From: Rhodospirillales bacterium
GTDB taxonomy: Bacteria > Pseudomonadota > Alphaproteobacteria > Rhodospirillales > Casp-alpha2
NCBI GenBank assembly: GCA_017644185.1
Contig: JAEPMA010000003.1
Span: 62,001 to 126,000, forward strand
Direction of reading: 5' to 3'
DNA length: 64,000 bases
Both the position numbers and the translations under genes were made by a program. This document shows positions 54,008 to 61,616 of the stretch, in pieces (within the stretch, counting starts at the first letter, position 1; every line of letters starts with the position of its first letter). Under the pieces are notes generated by a model, which was not told where the DNA came from, ran no database searches, and saw nothing but the letters and a program-made list of their open reading frames with translations.

Positions 54008-56925
54008 GCCATTAGCCTTTCGTTGTCGGGGTCGAACGGGCCGGGTCGGCAGATTTCCGCCGCCAGCACCTGCCCCCGGTCGAATATCTTGATCGTCTCG
54101 CCCATGCGGTTGGCGCCGTTCTCGATCAGGGCGAGCCCCACGTAATATCCGAGCGACGGGCTGTAGCAGGCCGAGGTCACATACCCCGCCGTCGGGCAGG
54201 GTGGCGTTGCCACCTCATCCATGAGGATGCGGCCGCCGACACGCAACGCACCGGCTTTAACCGTGAGCCCAACCAGCTGTTCGCGATTTTCGCTTTGGGC
54301 ATATGAAAGTGCGAGCGACCTTTTCCCGATAAAATCTCCGGGCTTCTTCGCGGCCACGCCCCCCATCCCGATATCGAGCGGCGTCGTGCGGCCGTTGGTA
54401 TCGGCGCCGACATGGAGATAGCCCTTTTCGAGACGCAACCGGAGCCACGCTTCCAATCCGACAAGCCGCCCACCCATTGGCTGGGTGATATTCAAGAGCC
54501 GCGTCAGCAACGTCTTGCCGTGACGCGCCGGAACGTTGACCTCGTACTGAAGCTCACCGGTAAAACTGACCCGCGATACCCGGCCATCGAACCCCGCGAT
54601 ACGGCCCTGGCGATAAGACATGTGCGAAAACACGTCACCCGAGATACTGAAATCCGGGTCGAGCGCCGCCAGCACCTCGCGCGCTTTCGGCCCGGCGATG
54701 GCGATGGACGCCCAGTTGGACGTGACGGGGGCGACGGCGACCCGCATCCCCGGCCATTCCGTCTGGCGCCAGCGCTCCAGCCAGGCGGCGACCGTATCGG
54801 CGTTGCCGGATGAGGGCCCGACGATGAACAGGTTGTCGTCGACACACGTGACGACGCCGTCGTCGAAGATCACGCCATCTTCGTGCAGCATCACCGAATA
54901 GCGGATGCGCCCAGGCTTCAGGGTCATGATGTTCGAAACATAGAAGCGGTCAACAAAGGCGCGTGCGTCGGGTCCGGCGACCTCGATCTTGCCGAGCGGC
55001 GAGCCGTCGAACAGCCCTACCGCGCTCCGCACCGCCGCCATCTCGGTGGCGACGGCCGCCTCGCGATCTTCGCCGTTCATTCGATACCAGTCAGGGCGCA
55101 TCCACCCCACGTCTTCGAATACCGCACCGGCGTTTTCATGGGTTTCGTGCGCCGGCAGATAACGTGCCGCCCGATAGAACGTCTTTACCCGGTTGCCGGC
55201 AATCGCCGCCATCGGGACGGCCGTATAAGGCGGGCGGAAGGTGGTGGTGCCGACGTCGACGATCTCGCGGCCCGTCAAGCCGGCGAGGATCGCAAGACCG
55301 TTGATGTTGGAGGTGCGGCCCTGGTCGGTGCCCATCCCGAGCGTGGTGTATCGCTTCAGATGTTCGACCGAGACATACCCTTCCCGCGCCGCAAGCTCGA
55401 TATCGGCAACCGTCACATCGTGCTGATGGTCGACGAACATCTTGGCCGGATCACCCGTCGTCGCGCGCCAGTGCGGCTGGATGTTATAGGGGTTGGCGGA
55501 TTTCGCCTGTGTCGGGTCTTCCTCTCCAACAACCAAGCGTGCGGCGGCATCGCCGCTTCGGACCGCTTCGTCGAGTTTCAAAGGCCCCGTCACCGCGCCC
55601 GCGCCGACCCAACCGTCGGGCAGGTTTGAGGGCACGAACGACGCACTTTCCGGATCGTAAACGGGCTTCATGCCCCGATGCGCCGCCAGATGGACGAGCG
55701 GAGTTTCACCCCCGCTGACGGCAAGACCGTCGCAAGCGACCCTGACGGTGCGGCCACCTGCAAGCGGGCGCACGTCCACCGCGCGCACATGCCGCTCACC
55801 AATCGCGGCCGCCACTTCCAAACCGGTCATCACGGGCACGCGGATGGCGGACATCTCGTCCAACAGCGTCTGCGCCGGCGTATCGCGGACGTCGATTACG
55901 GCGGCGACGTCGATGCCTGCGCGATGCGCGGCGATCGCCGAGCGGTAACCCGCGTCGTTGTTCACGAACACGGCAAGACATGACATGGGGGCGACCCCGA
56001 ACTGACCGATGTAACGGCAGGCGGCCGACGCGAGCATCACACCCGGCAGATCGTTGCCGGGAAATACGAGGGGGCGCTCCACCGCACCCGTCGCGAGAAT
56101 CACCTTCTCTGCTTTCAGCTTGATGTGCCGAAGCAGACGAACGCCGCCGTCGTCGGAGATAGATTGCAGAAGGGTGAAAAAGTTCCCCTCATAAGCGCCG
56201 GTCACGACCGTATCGGTCAGGACACGGATGTTGTCCGCGCCCGAAATCCGTTCAACTCGCGCATTTATCCACGCGGCGGCATCCTTATCATCCATACGCT
56301 GGCCGGACCACAGCGCCGCCCCACCGAGTGAGCGGCCTTCGTCGACGATCAAGACGTCGTGCCCGGCATCGATCAACGTGTCAGCCGCCGATAATCCGGC
56401 GGCGCCGCCACCGATCACCAGGACGCCGCAGCGGGCGTGCACGCGCTCGGCCGGGCGCGGGGATGCCGTGGGATCGATGTCCCCGAACCCGGTCGTGCGT
56501 TTAATCACCGGCTCGAACCAGCGCCAGTTCGGCCATTTGAAAGTCTTGTAGTAGAACCCCGCCTTGATAAATCGGGCGAACGGCTGGATCAGAACACCGA
56601 GATCGAACGCCGCCGACGGAAAGCCCCGGCTGGTCCGGACATCCATGCCTTCGGTCAGATAAACCTCCGCGGCGCGGATCGCCGCGTCGAAACCGTATTG
56701 ATCGCGGACCGCCAGCATCGCCGAAGGGTCTTCGCACCCGGCGCCGAAAAACCCACGCGGCCGGTGGTATTTGAAGCTGCGCGCGACGATATCGACGCCG
56801 TTCGCTATCAGGGCGGAGGCGACCGTATCTCCGGCGTAACCGGTCATCGTCTTCCCGTTGAATGTGAACCGAAGCTCTTTCGTGCGGTCGACCAGGCCGC
56901 CGGTCTGAAGCCGCCGCCCGCTCAT
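54004..56925 (-). CDS. soxA: Sarcosine oxidase subunit alpha
   Basis: 973 residues. N-terminal ferredoxin-like part (LRFTFNGKTMTGYAGDTVASALIANG and FKYHRPRGFFGAGCEDPSAMLAV), NAD-binding Rossmann motif GGGAAGLSAADTLIDAGHDVLIVDEG near residue 175, and a C-terminal GcvT-type tetrahydrofolate domain with TEGMDVR-type and LGMGTDQGRTSNINGLAIL segments. The enzyme demethylates sarcosine to glycine, passing the methyl carbon to tetrahydrofolate. It overlaps soxD and soxG by 4 nt each. Confidence 0.95.
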   Translation of the reverse strand: MSGRRLQTGGLVDRTKELRFTFNGKTMTGYAGDTVASALIANGVDIVARSFKYHRPRGFFGAGCEDPSAMLAVRDQYGFDAAIRAAEVYLTEGMDVRTSRGFPSAAFDLGVLIQPFARFIKAGFYYKTFKWPNWRWFEPVIKRTTGFGDIDPTASPRPAERVHARCGVLVIGGGAAGLSAADTLIDAGHDVLIVDEGRSLGGAALWSGQRMDDKDAAAWINARVERISGADNIRVLTDTVVTGAYEGNFFTLLQSISDDGGVRLLRHIKLKAEKVILATGAVERPLVFPGNDLPGVMLASAACRYIGQFGVAPMSCLAVFVNNDAGYRSAIAAHRAGIDVAAVIDVRDTPAQTLLDEMSAIRVPVMTGLEVAAAIGERHVRAVDVRPLAGGRTVRVACDGLAVSGGETPLVHLAAHRGMKPVYDPESASFVPSNLPDGWVGAGAVTGPLKLDEAVRSGDAAARLVVGEEDPTQAKSANPYNIQPHWRATTGDPAKMFVDHQHDVTVADIELAAREGYVSVEHLKRYTTLGMGTDQGRTSNINGLAILAGLTGREIVDVGTTTFRPPYTAVPMAAIAGNRVKTFYRAARYLPAHETHENAGAVFEDVGWMRPDWYRMNGEDREAAVATEMAAVRSAVGLFDGSPLGKIEVAGPDARAFVDRFYVSNIMTLKPGRIRYSVMLHEDGVIFDDGVVTCVDDNLFIVGPSSGNADTVAAWLERWRQTEWPGMRVAVAPVTSNWASIAIAGPKAREVLAALDPDFSISGDVFSHMSYRQGRIAGFDGRVSRVSFTGELQYEVNVPARHGKTLLTRLLNITQPMGGRLVGLEAWLRLRLEKGYLHVGADTNGRTTPLDIGMGGVAAKKPGDFIGKRSLALSYAQSENREQLVGLTVKAGALRVGGRILMDEVATPPCPTAGYVTSACYSPSLGYYVGLALIENGANRMGETIKIFDRGQVLAAEICRPGPFDPDNERLMA

Positions 56926-57215
56926 TCCCCGCCCTCCTTCTGATAGGCGAACCGGTCTTCATAACGGATCACTTCGGCGACCTCGTGGCTGACGGTGTGA
57001 CGCGCGACCTTGAACCACTGGCCGCAGCCGGCCCGGCAGCACCATTGCTCGTAGTGCACGCCCTTGGTGTTGGTGCGCATGAAAAGGTAATCGGTCCATG
57101 TTTCATCGCTCGCACCGTCGGGTGGCGTCGGGCGGACGACATCCGCTTCGCCGCCGTACTCGAGCTCTTCCTCGTGGCGGTCTTCGTGACAGGAAGGGCA
57201 TTTGATGACGATCAT
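56922..57215 (-). CDS. soxD: Sarcosine oxidase subunit delta
   Basis: 97 residues; zinc-binding small subunit. It starts MIVIKCPSC, C6-x-x-C9, and has C60-RAG-C64 with His residues nearby, typical of the delta family. ATG at 57215 lies 9 nt after the soxB stop (57225). Overlaps soxA by 4 nt. Family length is normal. Confidence 0.93.
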   Translation of the reverse strand: MIVIKCPSCHEDRHEEELEYGGEADVVRPTPPDGASDETWTDYLFMRTNTKGVHYEQWCCRAGCGQWFKVARHTVSHEVAEVIRYEDRFAYQKEGGE

Positions 57216-57224
57216 GAATAATTC

Positions 57225-58472
57225 CTAGTGCGCGATCCCGGCGGCCGCGCCCTCGTCGACGAGACGATTGCTGCGGAACCGGTCGAGGCCGAATTCCTTG
57301 ATCAAGGGATGCGCTTTGCCGGTCGCCATGGAATGGGCGAGCATGTATCCCCCGGCCGGGATCGCCTTGAACCCGCCGGTGCCCCAACCGCAGTTGATAA
57401 AAAGATTGCCGACCGGGGTCGCGCCCAGGATCGGCGAGCTGTCGGGCACGATGTCGACGATCCCCGCCCAGTGACGCATCAGACGCATACCGGCGAAGGC
57501 CGGAAACATCTCGACCGCCGCGGTCACGACTTTTTCAATCGTCGGATAGGTGCCGCGCTGACCGTAGGAATGATAAAGGTCGAGCACGCCCCCCATGACC
57601 AGCTCGCCCTTCTGGGTTTGGTTGATGTAGACGCCGGTGCCGGGGGAGATAACGACATGATCGAGCAGCGGCTTCAACGGTTCGGACACCATTGCCTGCA
57701 GGCACCGGCTGGTCACCGGGAGTTTGAAACCGGCCATGTCGGCGATCACCGTCGAATGCCCGGCAACGGCCATGCCGAACACCGGGGCCTCGATGCGGCC
57801 GCGTGACGTGTCGACGGCGGCGATCCGGCCACCCGTTTTCTCGAACCCGAGCACTTCGCAGTTTTCGATGATATCGACGCCCAGACGATCCGCCGCACGC
57901 GCATAACCCCACGCGACGGCGTCATGGCGGATGGTGCCGCCGCGTTTTTGCAGGAACGCCCCCATCACCGGATAGCGCGGGTTTCCGTCAACATTCAGAA
58001 GCGGCATCATCCGGGCGACTTCCCTGGCGTCGATGATCTCGCCGTCGACGCCATTGCAGGTCAGCCAGTTGGCCTTGTGCCGTGCCGCATCCAGTTGATG
58101 ATGGTCGTGGATCAGCGTCATCCACCCGCGCTGCGACAACATGATGTTGAAGTTGATGTCGCGGCCGAGATCCTCGTAGAGGCGAAGCGAAAAGTCATAA
58201 AGAGCGGCGCTTTCGGGGAACATGTAGTCCGAGCGCACGTTCGTGGTATTGCGCCCGGTGTTGCCGCCGCCGATCCACCCCTTTTCGATGATCGCGACAT
58301 TATTGAATCCATGCTCTTTGGCGAGGTAGTAGGCGGTCGCCAGCCCATGCCCGCCACCGCCGATGACGACGGCGTCATACCTGTCTTTCGGTTCGGCCTT
58401 GCGCCACGCCTGGGGCCAGCCGCGGTTTCCCGTCAAACCGTTCCGGATCAGACTGGAGAGGGAGTAACGCAT
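57225..58472 (-). CDS. soxB: Sarcosine oxidase subunit beta
   Basis: 415 residues, the FAD/FMN-containing catalytic subunit. FAD-binding GGGGHG at residues 38-43 after DAVVI, then GWIGGGNTGRNTTNVRSDYMFPESA and a late GWGTGGFKAIPAGGYMLAHSMATG. First gene of the soxBDAG-kbl-tdh operon. Its upstream region is unusual, with a short unidentified gene and an insertion sequence within 320 bp. Confidence 0.95.
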   Translation of the reverse strand: MRYSLSSLIRNGLTGNRGWPQAWRKAEPKDRYDAVVIGGGGHGLATAYYLAKEHGFNNVAIIEKGWIGGGNTGRNTTNVRSDYMFPESAALYDFSLRLYEDLGRDINFNIMLSQRGWMTLIHDHHQLDAARHKANWLTCNGVDGEIIDAREVARMMPLLNVDGNPRYPVMGAFLQKRGGTIRHDAVAWGYARAADRLGVDIIENCEVLGFEKTGGRIAAVDTSRGRIEAPVFGMAVAGHSTVIADMAGFKLPVTSRCLQAMVSEPLKPLLDHVVISPGTGVYINQTQKGELVMGGVLDLYHSYGQRGTYPTIEKVVTAAVEMFPAFAGMRLMRHWAGIVDIVPDSSPILGATPVGNLFINCGWGTGGFKAIPAGGYMLAHSMATGKAHPLIKEFGLDRFRSNRLVDEGAAAGIAH

Positions 58473-58513
58473 TCCGTCAGGCCTTCATCGATAATTGGGA
58501 AGACGGCACGTCA

Positions 58514-58783
58514 TCACGTCCCAAAAGCTTTGCAGCGTTCGCTTGCGAGCGGCCCGGAAAAGGTCGTGGGGATGCCGTAGGCGGCTTCGAATTCGGAGAG
58601 CAAATGCCCCGCATCCAGTTGCTGACTGTCCCCGGGCAGACCGACCGCGACGACGTATCCGCATGCATCGAGCTCATAAACACCGCACGCATCGAAGGGC
58701 CGCACGGACAAGCGTCTGAGGAGTTGCGCATCCCGCGGACGGATGCGGTCGCCTGCCTTGAGCCGCACCCAGAGGCTTTCCAT
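58514..58783 (-). CDS. Unidentified 89-residue protein, possibly truncated by the adjacent insertion sequence
   Basis: Between soxB and the IS element, same strand as soxB. MESLWVRLKAGDRIRPRDAQ starts 3 nt from the IS end, and ordinary amino-acid composition suggests it is or was a real gene. The terminal AGGGA of the IS supplies its Shine-Dalgarno-like sequence, and the frame stays open into the IS, so the original start may have been removed by insertion. No family is recognised. Its stop is 41 nt before soxB. Confidence 0.45.
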   Translation of the reverse strand: MESLWVRLKAGDRIRPRDAQLLRRLSVRPFDACGVYELDACGYVVAVGLPGDSQQLDAGHLLSEFEAAYGIPTTFSGPLASERCKAFGT

Positions 58784-58785
58784 GG

Positions 58786-58800
58786 TGTCCCTACCAAAAA
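58786..58800. repeat. Left terminal inverted repeat of the insertion sequence
   Basis: TGTCCCTACCAAAAA, exact reverse complement of 59874-59888. Confidence 0.9.
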
Positions 58801-59817
58801 CTACGTCCGAACGTAAGCGTGGTGAAGGCCGCCAAGCTGTGGCAGCGCTGATATCGAACCGACGGCTTGGACGGCACGGCCAAGGGGAGTGTCTTTATCC
58901 AAACCGAGATGGGTTCGATAGCCGTTGTAGTATTCAACATACCGGCGCAAGAGTTTCCTAAGATGCCGCTCGTTCAGTACGATGACATGGTCCAACAGGT
59001 CTCTGCGAATTGACCCGATGACACGTTCGACATATGCGTTCTGCCACGGCGAACGTGGCGCTGTTGGTTGATCCCTAATACCCATTGCGGACAGACGGTT
59101 GAGGTAGATTTGACCGTAGGAAGCGTCCCGGTCTCGAATAAGGTATCGAGGAGATTCTTCCCAAGGGAAAGCCTCGACGACCTGCCGCGCGACCCATTCG
59201 GCCGTCGGGTGATATGTCGCGTTTACATGAACGATCTTCCGGCGATCATGGTCCAAAATGACAATCCCAAACAGTAGCTTCAACCCAAGCGTCGGCACGA
59301 CAAATAGATCGATCGCAGCGATGCCATCAGCATGATTTTGAAGGAAAGTACGCCAGCCTTGAGACGGCGGACCACAACGCCTCACCATGTACTTCGCGAC
59401 CGTCGATTGCGATACGTGGATGCCGAGTTTGAGTAGTTCTCCATGAATGCGCGGCGCGCCCCAAAGCGGGTTATCGATACTCATTTCTCGAATAAGTTCG
59501 CGTATCTCTGCCGGCACTTTTGGCCGCCCAGCAAGGCGAGAGCTTTTCATTTTCCAAAACAGGCGGAACCCAGCCCGGTGCCAGCGGATAACGGTATCGG
59601 GCTTCACAATCAGGATATTCATAAGTGAGCGCGGGTTGACCTTGTATACGGCCGAAAGGAAAAGGCGATCCCACGAGGTTAGCTTCGGTCGGCCAGGCAC
59701 TTGCCGCTGCAACGCCGCGACTTGGTGACGGAGCGCAGCAATATCGACCTCGGTTGCCGGCCCGTGGACGAGCCGTCGAAGAAGACACCAAACGATCGTA
59801 TGAAGAACGTAGAGCAT
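58801..59817 (-). CDS. Integrase-core (DDE) transposase
   Basis: 338 residues in one frame. N-terminal coiled/helix-turn-helix region, then the HTH-like IVKPDTVIRWHRAGFRLFWK segment and an rve integrase core with DDE-like residues: D170 region (GIAAIDLFVVPT), D in ILDHDRR and RDRDASYG, and the E in NAYVERVIGSIRRDLLDH. The C-terminal YVEYYNGYRTHLGLD is common to IS3-group transposases. There is no programmed frameshift or second ORF, and no disruption, so it could be active. Confidence 0.88.
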   Translation of the reverse strand: MLYVLHTIVWCLLRRLVHGPATEVDIAALRHQVAALQRQVPGRPKLTSWDRLFLSAVYKVNPRSLMNILIVKPDTVIRWHRAGFRLFWKMKSSRLAGRPKVPAEIRELIREMSIDNPLWGAPRIHGELLKLGIHVSQSTVAKYMVRRCGPPSQGWRTFLQNHADGIAAIDLFVVPTLGLKLLFGIVILDHDRRKIVHVNATYHPTAEWVARQVVEAFPWEESPRYLIRDRDASYGQIYLNRLSAMGIRDQPTAPRSPWQNAYVERVIGSIRRDLLDHVIVLNERHLRKLLRRYVEYYNGYRTHLGLDKDTPLGRAVQAVGSISALPQLGGLHHAYVRT

Positions 59818-59873
59818 GACCCCGCATCGTCACCGGATCGACCAACCGGTCAAGCCCGGATCAGCGGATGGAA

Positions 59874-59888
59874 TTTTTGGTAGGGACA
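59874..59888. repeat. Right terminal inverted repeat of the insertion sequence
   Basis: TTTTTGGTAGGGACA, exact reverse complement of 58786-58800. Confidence 0.9.
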
Positions 59889-59889
59889 G

Positions 59890-60021
59890 GCACTTCAAGC
59901 CCAGCAGGTGACCCATTTGCTGGCTCTGGGAAAAAGAGAGACCCATTTTCCTATTAGCGAGATGAAAAACTTGCCCCAACAAGTTCGACGCGTCTGGGAC
60001 GACATTCATTACGGTCGCTAA
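59890..60021 (+). pseudogene. Possible C-terminal gene remnant next to the insertion sequence
   Basis: The plus strand has an open frame directly behind the right IS end. It gives 43 residues ending VRRVWDDIHYGR-stop, with a balanced composition and no in-frame start except an internal ATG near 59971. The frame is closed by TAG inside the IS. It may be the 3' end of a gene broken by the insertion or by deletion; I do not recognise it. Confidence 0.25.
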
Positions 60022-60087
60022 GATTGCTATTTGATTGCTAAAGGTCAGCGTCTTTGTAGCGCGAGACTCCTAACCCTTTGAAAAGAA

Positions 60088-60162
60088 TGGTGGGCGCGAC
60101 AGGGATTGAACCTGTGACCCCTGCCGTGTGAAGGCAGTGCTCTCCCGCTGAGCTACGCGCCC
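60088..60162 (-). tRNA. tRNA-Val(CAC)
   Basis: Cloverleaf of 75 nt with encoded CCA: acceptor GGGCGCG/CGCGCCC, D-arm GCTC-AGCGGGA-GAGC, anticodon stem CTGCC/GGCAG around TTCACAC (anticodon CAC, reads GUG), and T-arm with GGTTCAATCC. No intrinsic terminator with a T-run is seen after the CCA end. Confidence 0.95.
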
Positions 60163-60334
60163 GCCGTTTGCGGCCCGGCCAAGCCGGGAGGCGTGATATA
60201 AAGCCGCTTGGGCGATGCTGTCAATGCCCCTCCCCGGCCGGCGCCGCCGCCCGCTTCCGTCCGAGAAATCTTGTTTCGGGCGAGCCTGGCGTTTACCCTG
60301 CGGCATTCTCACTGACAGCTCTGGCAGCCGCACC

Positions 60335-60973
60335 ATGTTTTCCGAACGTAACGTCGCCGATATCTTTCCGACACCGCTGTTCAGCTATCTGGTCGCCGAC
60401 AAGGACGCCTTCAACACCTACCTGATGGAATTCATCAACCAGGTCCGCAAGGAAGAAGGGTGGGACGAGGAAACCCTCGCGTCGAAAGAAGAATCCCTCG
60501 AACATCTGCAGAGCAACGACCAGCTGCACAAGCGCGACGACGCCAAGCAGTTCGTCGACGTCGCTCTCGCCGCGACCAAAGAGGTTTTAGGCTTCCTGCG
60601 TTATAAATACGACGACATCCACATCACCAGTTTCTGGTTCAACGTGTCCCGGCCCGGCTATTCGCACAAGAACCATGTGCATCCGAACAACGTTCTGAGC
60701 GGCGTCTATTATTTAAAGACCAACCCGGAGTGCGGCTCGATCGTGTTCGACGACCCGCGCCCGCAGGCCAACGTGCTGTTACCCGATGTCGAGGAAGTGA
60801 CCCCGTTCAACAACCACACCTACGCCGTCACCCCGGAAACCGGGCAGATGGTTCTGTTCCCGTCGTGGCTCGGCCACCGGGTCGCCATCAATCGCTCGAA
60901 AGAGGAGCGGATCAGCCTCAGCTTCAATGTCATGCTGAAGGGCGCGTACGGTTTCGACAGGGCTTATTCCTGA
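60335..60973 (+). CDS. Putative 2OG-Fe(II) oxygenase (PF13759-type), first of a pair
   Basis: 212 residues from ATG at 60335. The double-stranded beta-helix ligands are H114-x-H116 (HVHPNNVLSGVYY), distal H181 (SWLGHRVAIN) and R192 (EERISLSF). These align without gaps to the other copy at H114/H116, H180, R191. The in-frame extension upstream to 60215 has no similarity. It is in tandem with a paralogue 40 nt downstream. Substrate unknown; related genes occur in both bacteria and cyanophages. Confidence 0.8.
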   Translation: MFSERNVADIFPTPLFSYLVADKDAFNTYLMEFINQVRKEEGWDEETLASKEESLEHLQSNDQLHKRDDAKQFVDVALAATKEVLGFLRYKYDDIHITSFWFNVSRPGYSHKNHVHPNNVLSGVYYLKTNPECGSIVFDDPRPQANVLLPDVEEVTPFNNHTYAVTPETGQMVLFPSWLGHRVAINRSKEERISLSFNVMLKGAYGFDRAYS

Positions 60974-61013
60974 GGAATATTCCCGGCACCGGCATTTCGA
61001 GGAGCGAACAACC

Positions 61014-61616
61014 ATGAACCAGCGCGGCGTACACAACTTCTTTCCGGTGGCGATCCAGTCGTCGACCATCGACGGCGCCGACACCTTGAACAAAGAAATC
61101 ATCAAGGAACTCGCCAACGTCCGGGGCACGGTCCCCAACAGCCTGCCCGAAGGATGGAGCTGCAACCTCTATACGACGATCGCGAGCGGCGACAATCTGC
61201 TGGCGAGGCCGGCGTTCAAGAACCTGCAACAGCACATCGCGTCGGAAGCGACGGCGTTCGCCAACGCCTATGCCCTCGATATCGAGCACCACCCGTTAAG
61301 AATCACGGAATGCTGGGTCAACGTCTATGGGCAGGGTGATGCGCAGGAAGCGCACATCCATCAGAATTCCGCGATCAGCGGGATTTATTACGTGGCGGCG
61401 CCGGAGGGATGCGGGGAACTGATCTTCCACTCCCCCCTTTCGGATATCATGTACAACCCGCCGACCCGCGAAACCAACGACGTCAACACGCCGATGATCG
61501 CGCTTCAACCGACGGCGGGCGAAATGATCCTGTTCCGAAGCTGGCTGCGCCACAGCGTGAAGCCGACCCGCGGCAAGGAAGAACGGATCAGCATCGCCTT
61601 CAATCTGACGATGTGA
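61014..61616 (+). CDS. Putative 2OG-Fe(II) oxygenase (PF13759-type), second of a pair
   Basis: 200 residues. HxH at H114/H116 (EAHIHQNSAISGIYY), distal H180 (SWLRHSVKPTRG) and R191 (EERISIAF), all in the same spacing as the first copy. The N-terminal 60 residues differ more. GAGG-type ribosome site 8 nt before ATG. Its 3' end overlaps the convergent methyltransferase gene by 17 nt. The pair likely forms an operon. Confidence 0.8.
   Translation: MNQRGVHNFFPVAIQSSTIDGADTLNKEIIKELANVRGTVPNSLPEGWSCNLYTTIASGDNLLARPAFKNLQQHIASEATAFANAYALDIEHHPLRITECWVNVYGQGDAQEAHIHQNSAISGIYYVAAPEGCGELIFHSPLSDIMYNPPTRETNDVNTPMIALQPTAGEMILFRSWLRHSVKPTRGKEERISIAFNLTM

Larger units (their letters stand above)
58786..59888 (-). 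mobile_element. Complete insertion sequence, 1,103 bp, one transposase ORF
   Basis: Ends are 15-bp perfect terminal inverted repeats beginning TGTCCCTACC, so the element has TG...CA termini as in IS3/IS481-like groups. The single transposase gene fills 58801-59817, with the stop codon abutting the left repeat. Flanks are CATGG on the left and GGCAC on the right, so no clear target duplication is seen beyond GG. It lies between the sox operon and tRNA-Val. Confidence 0.85.

Noticed and set aside
58777-59897. Target-site duplication of the IS element
   Set aside because: Flanks CATGG and GGCAC share only GG. No 3-5 bp direct repeat can be claimed.
60088-60162. tRNA-Val as integration site of a genomic island
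   Set aside because: No duplicated 3' tRNA end and no integrase gene of the tyrosine-recombinase type was found; the IS nearby is a DDE element with no tRNA preference shown.
60335-61616. Phage origin of the oxygenase pair
   Set aside because: Relatives occur in cyanophages, but no phage structural or replication gene is present and base composition matches the neighbours.
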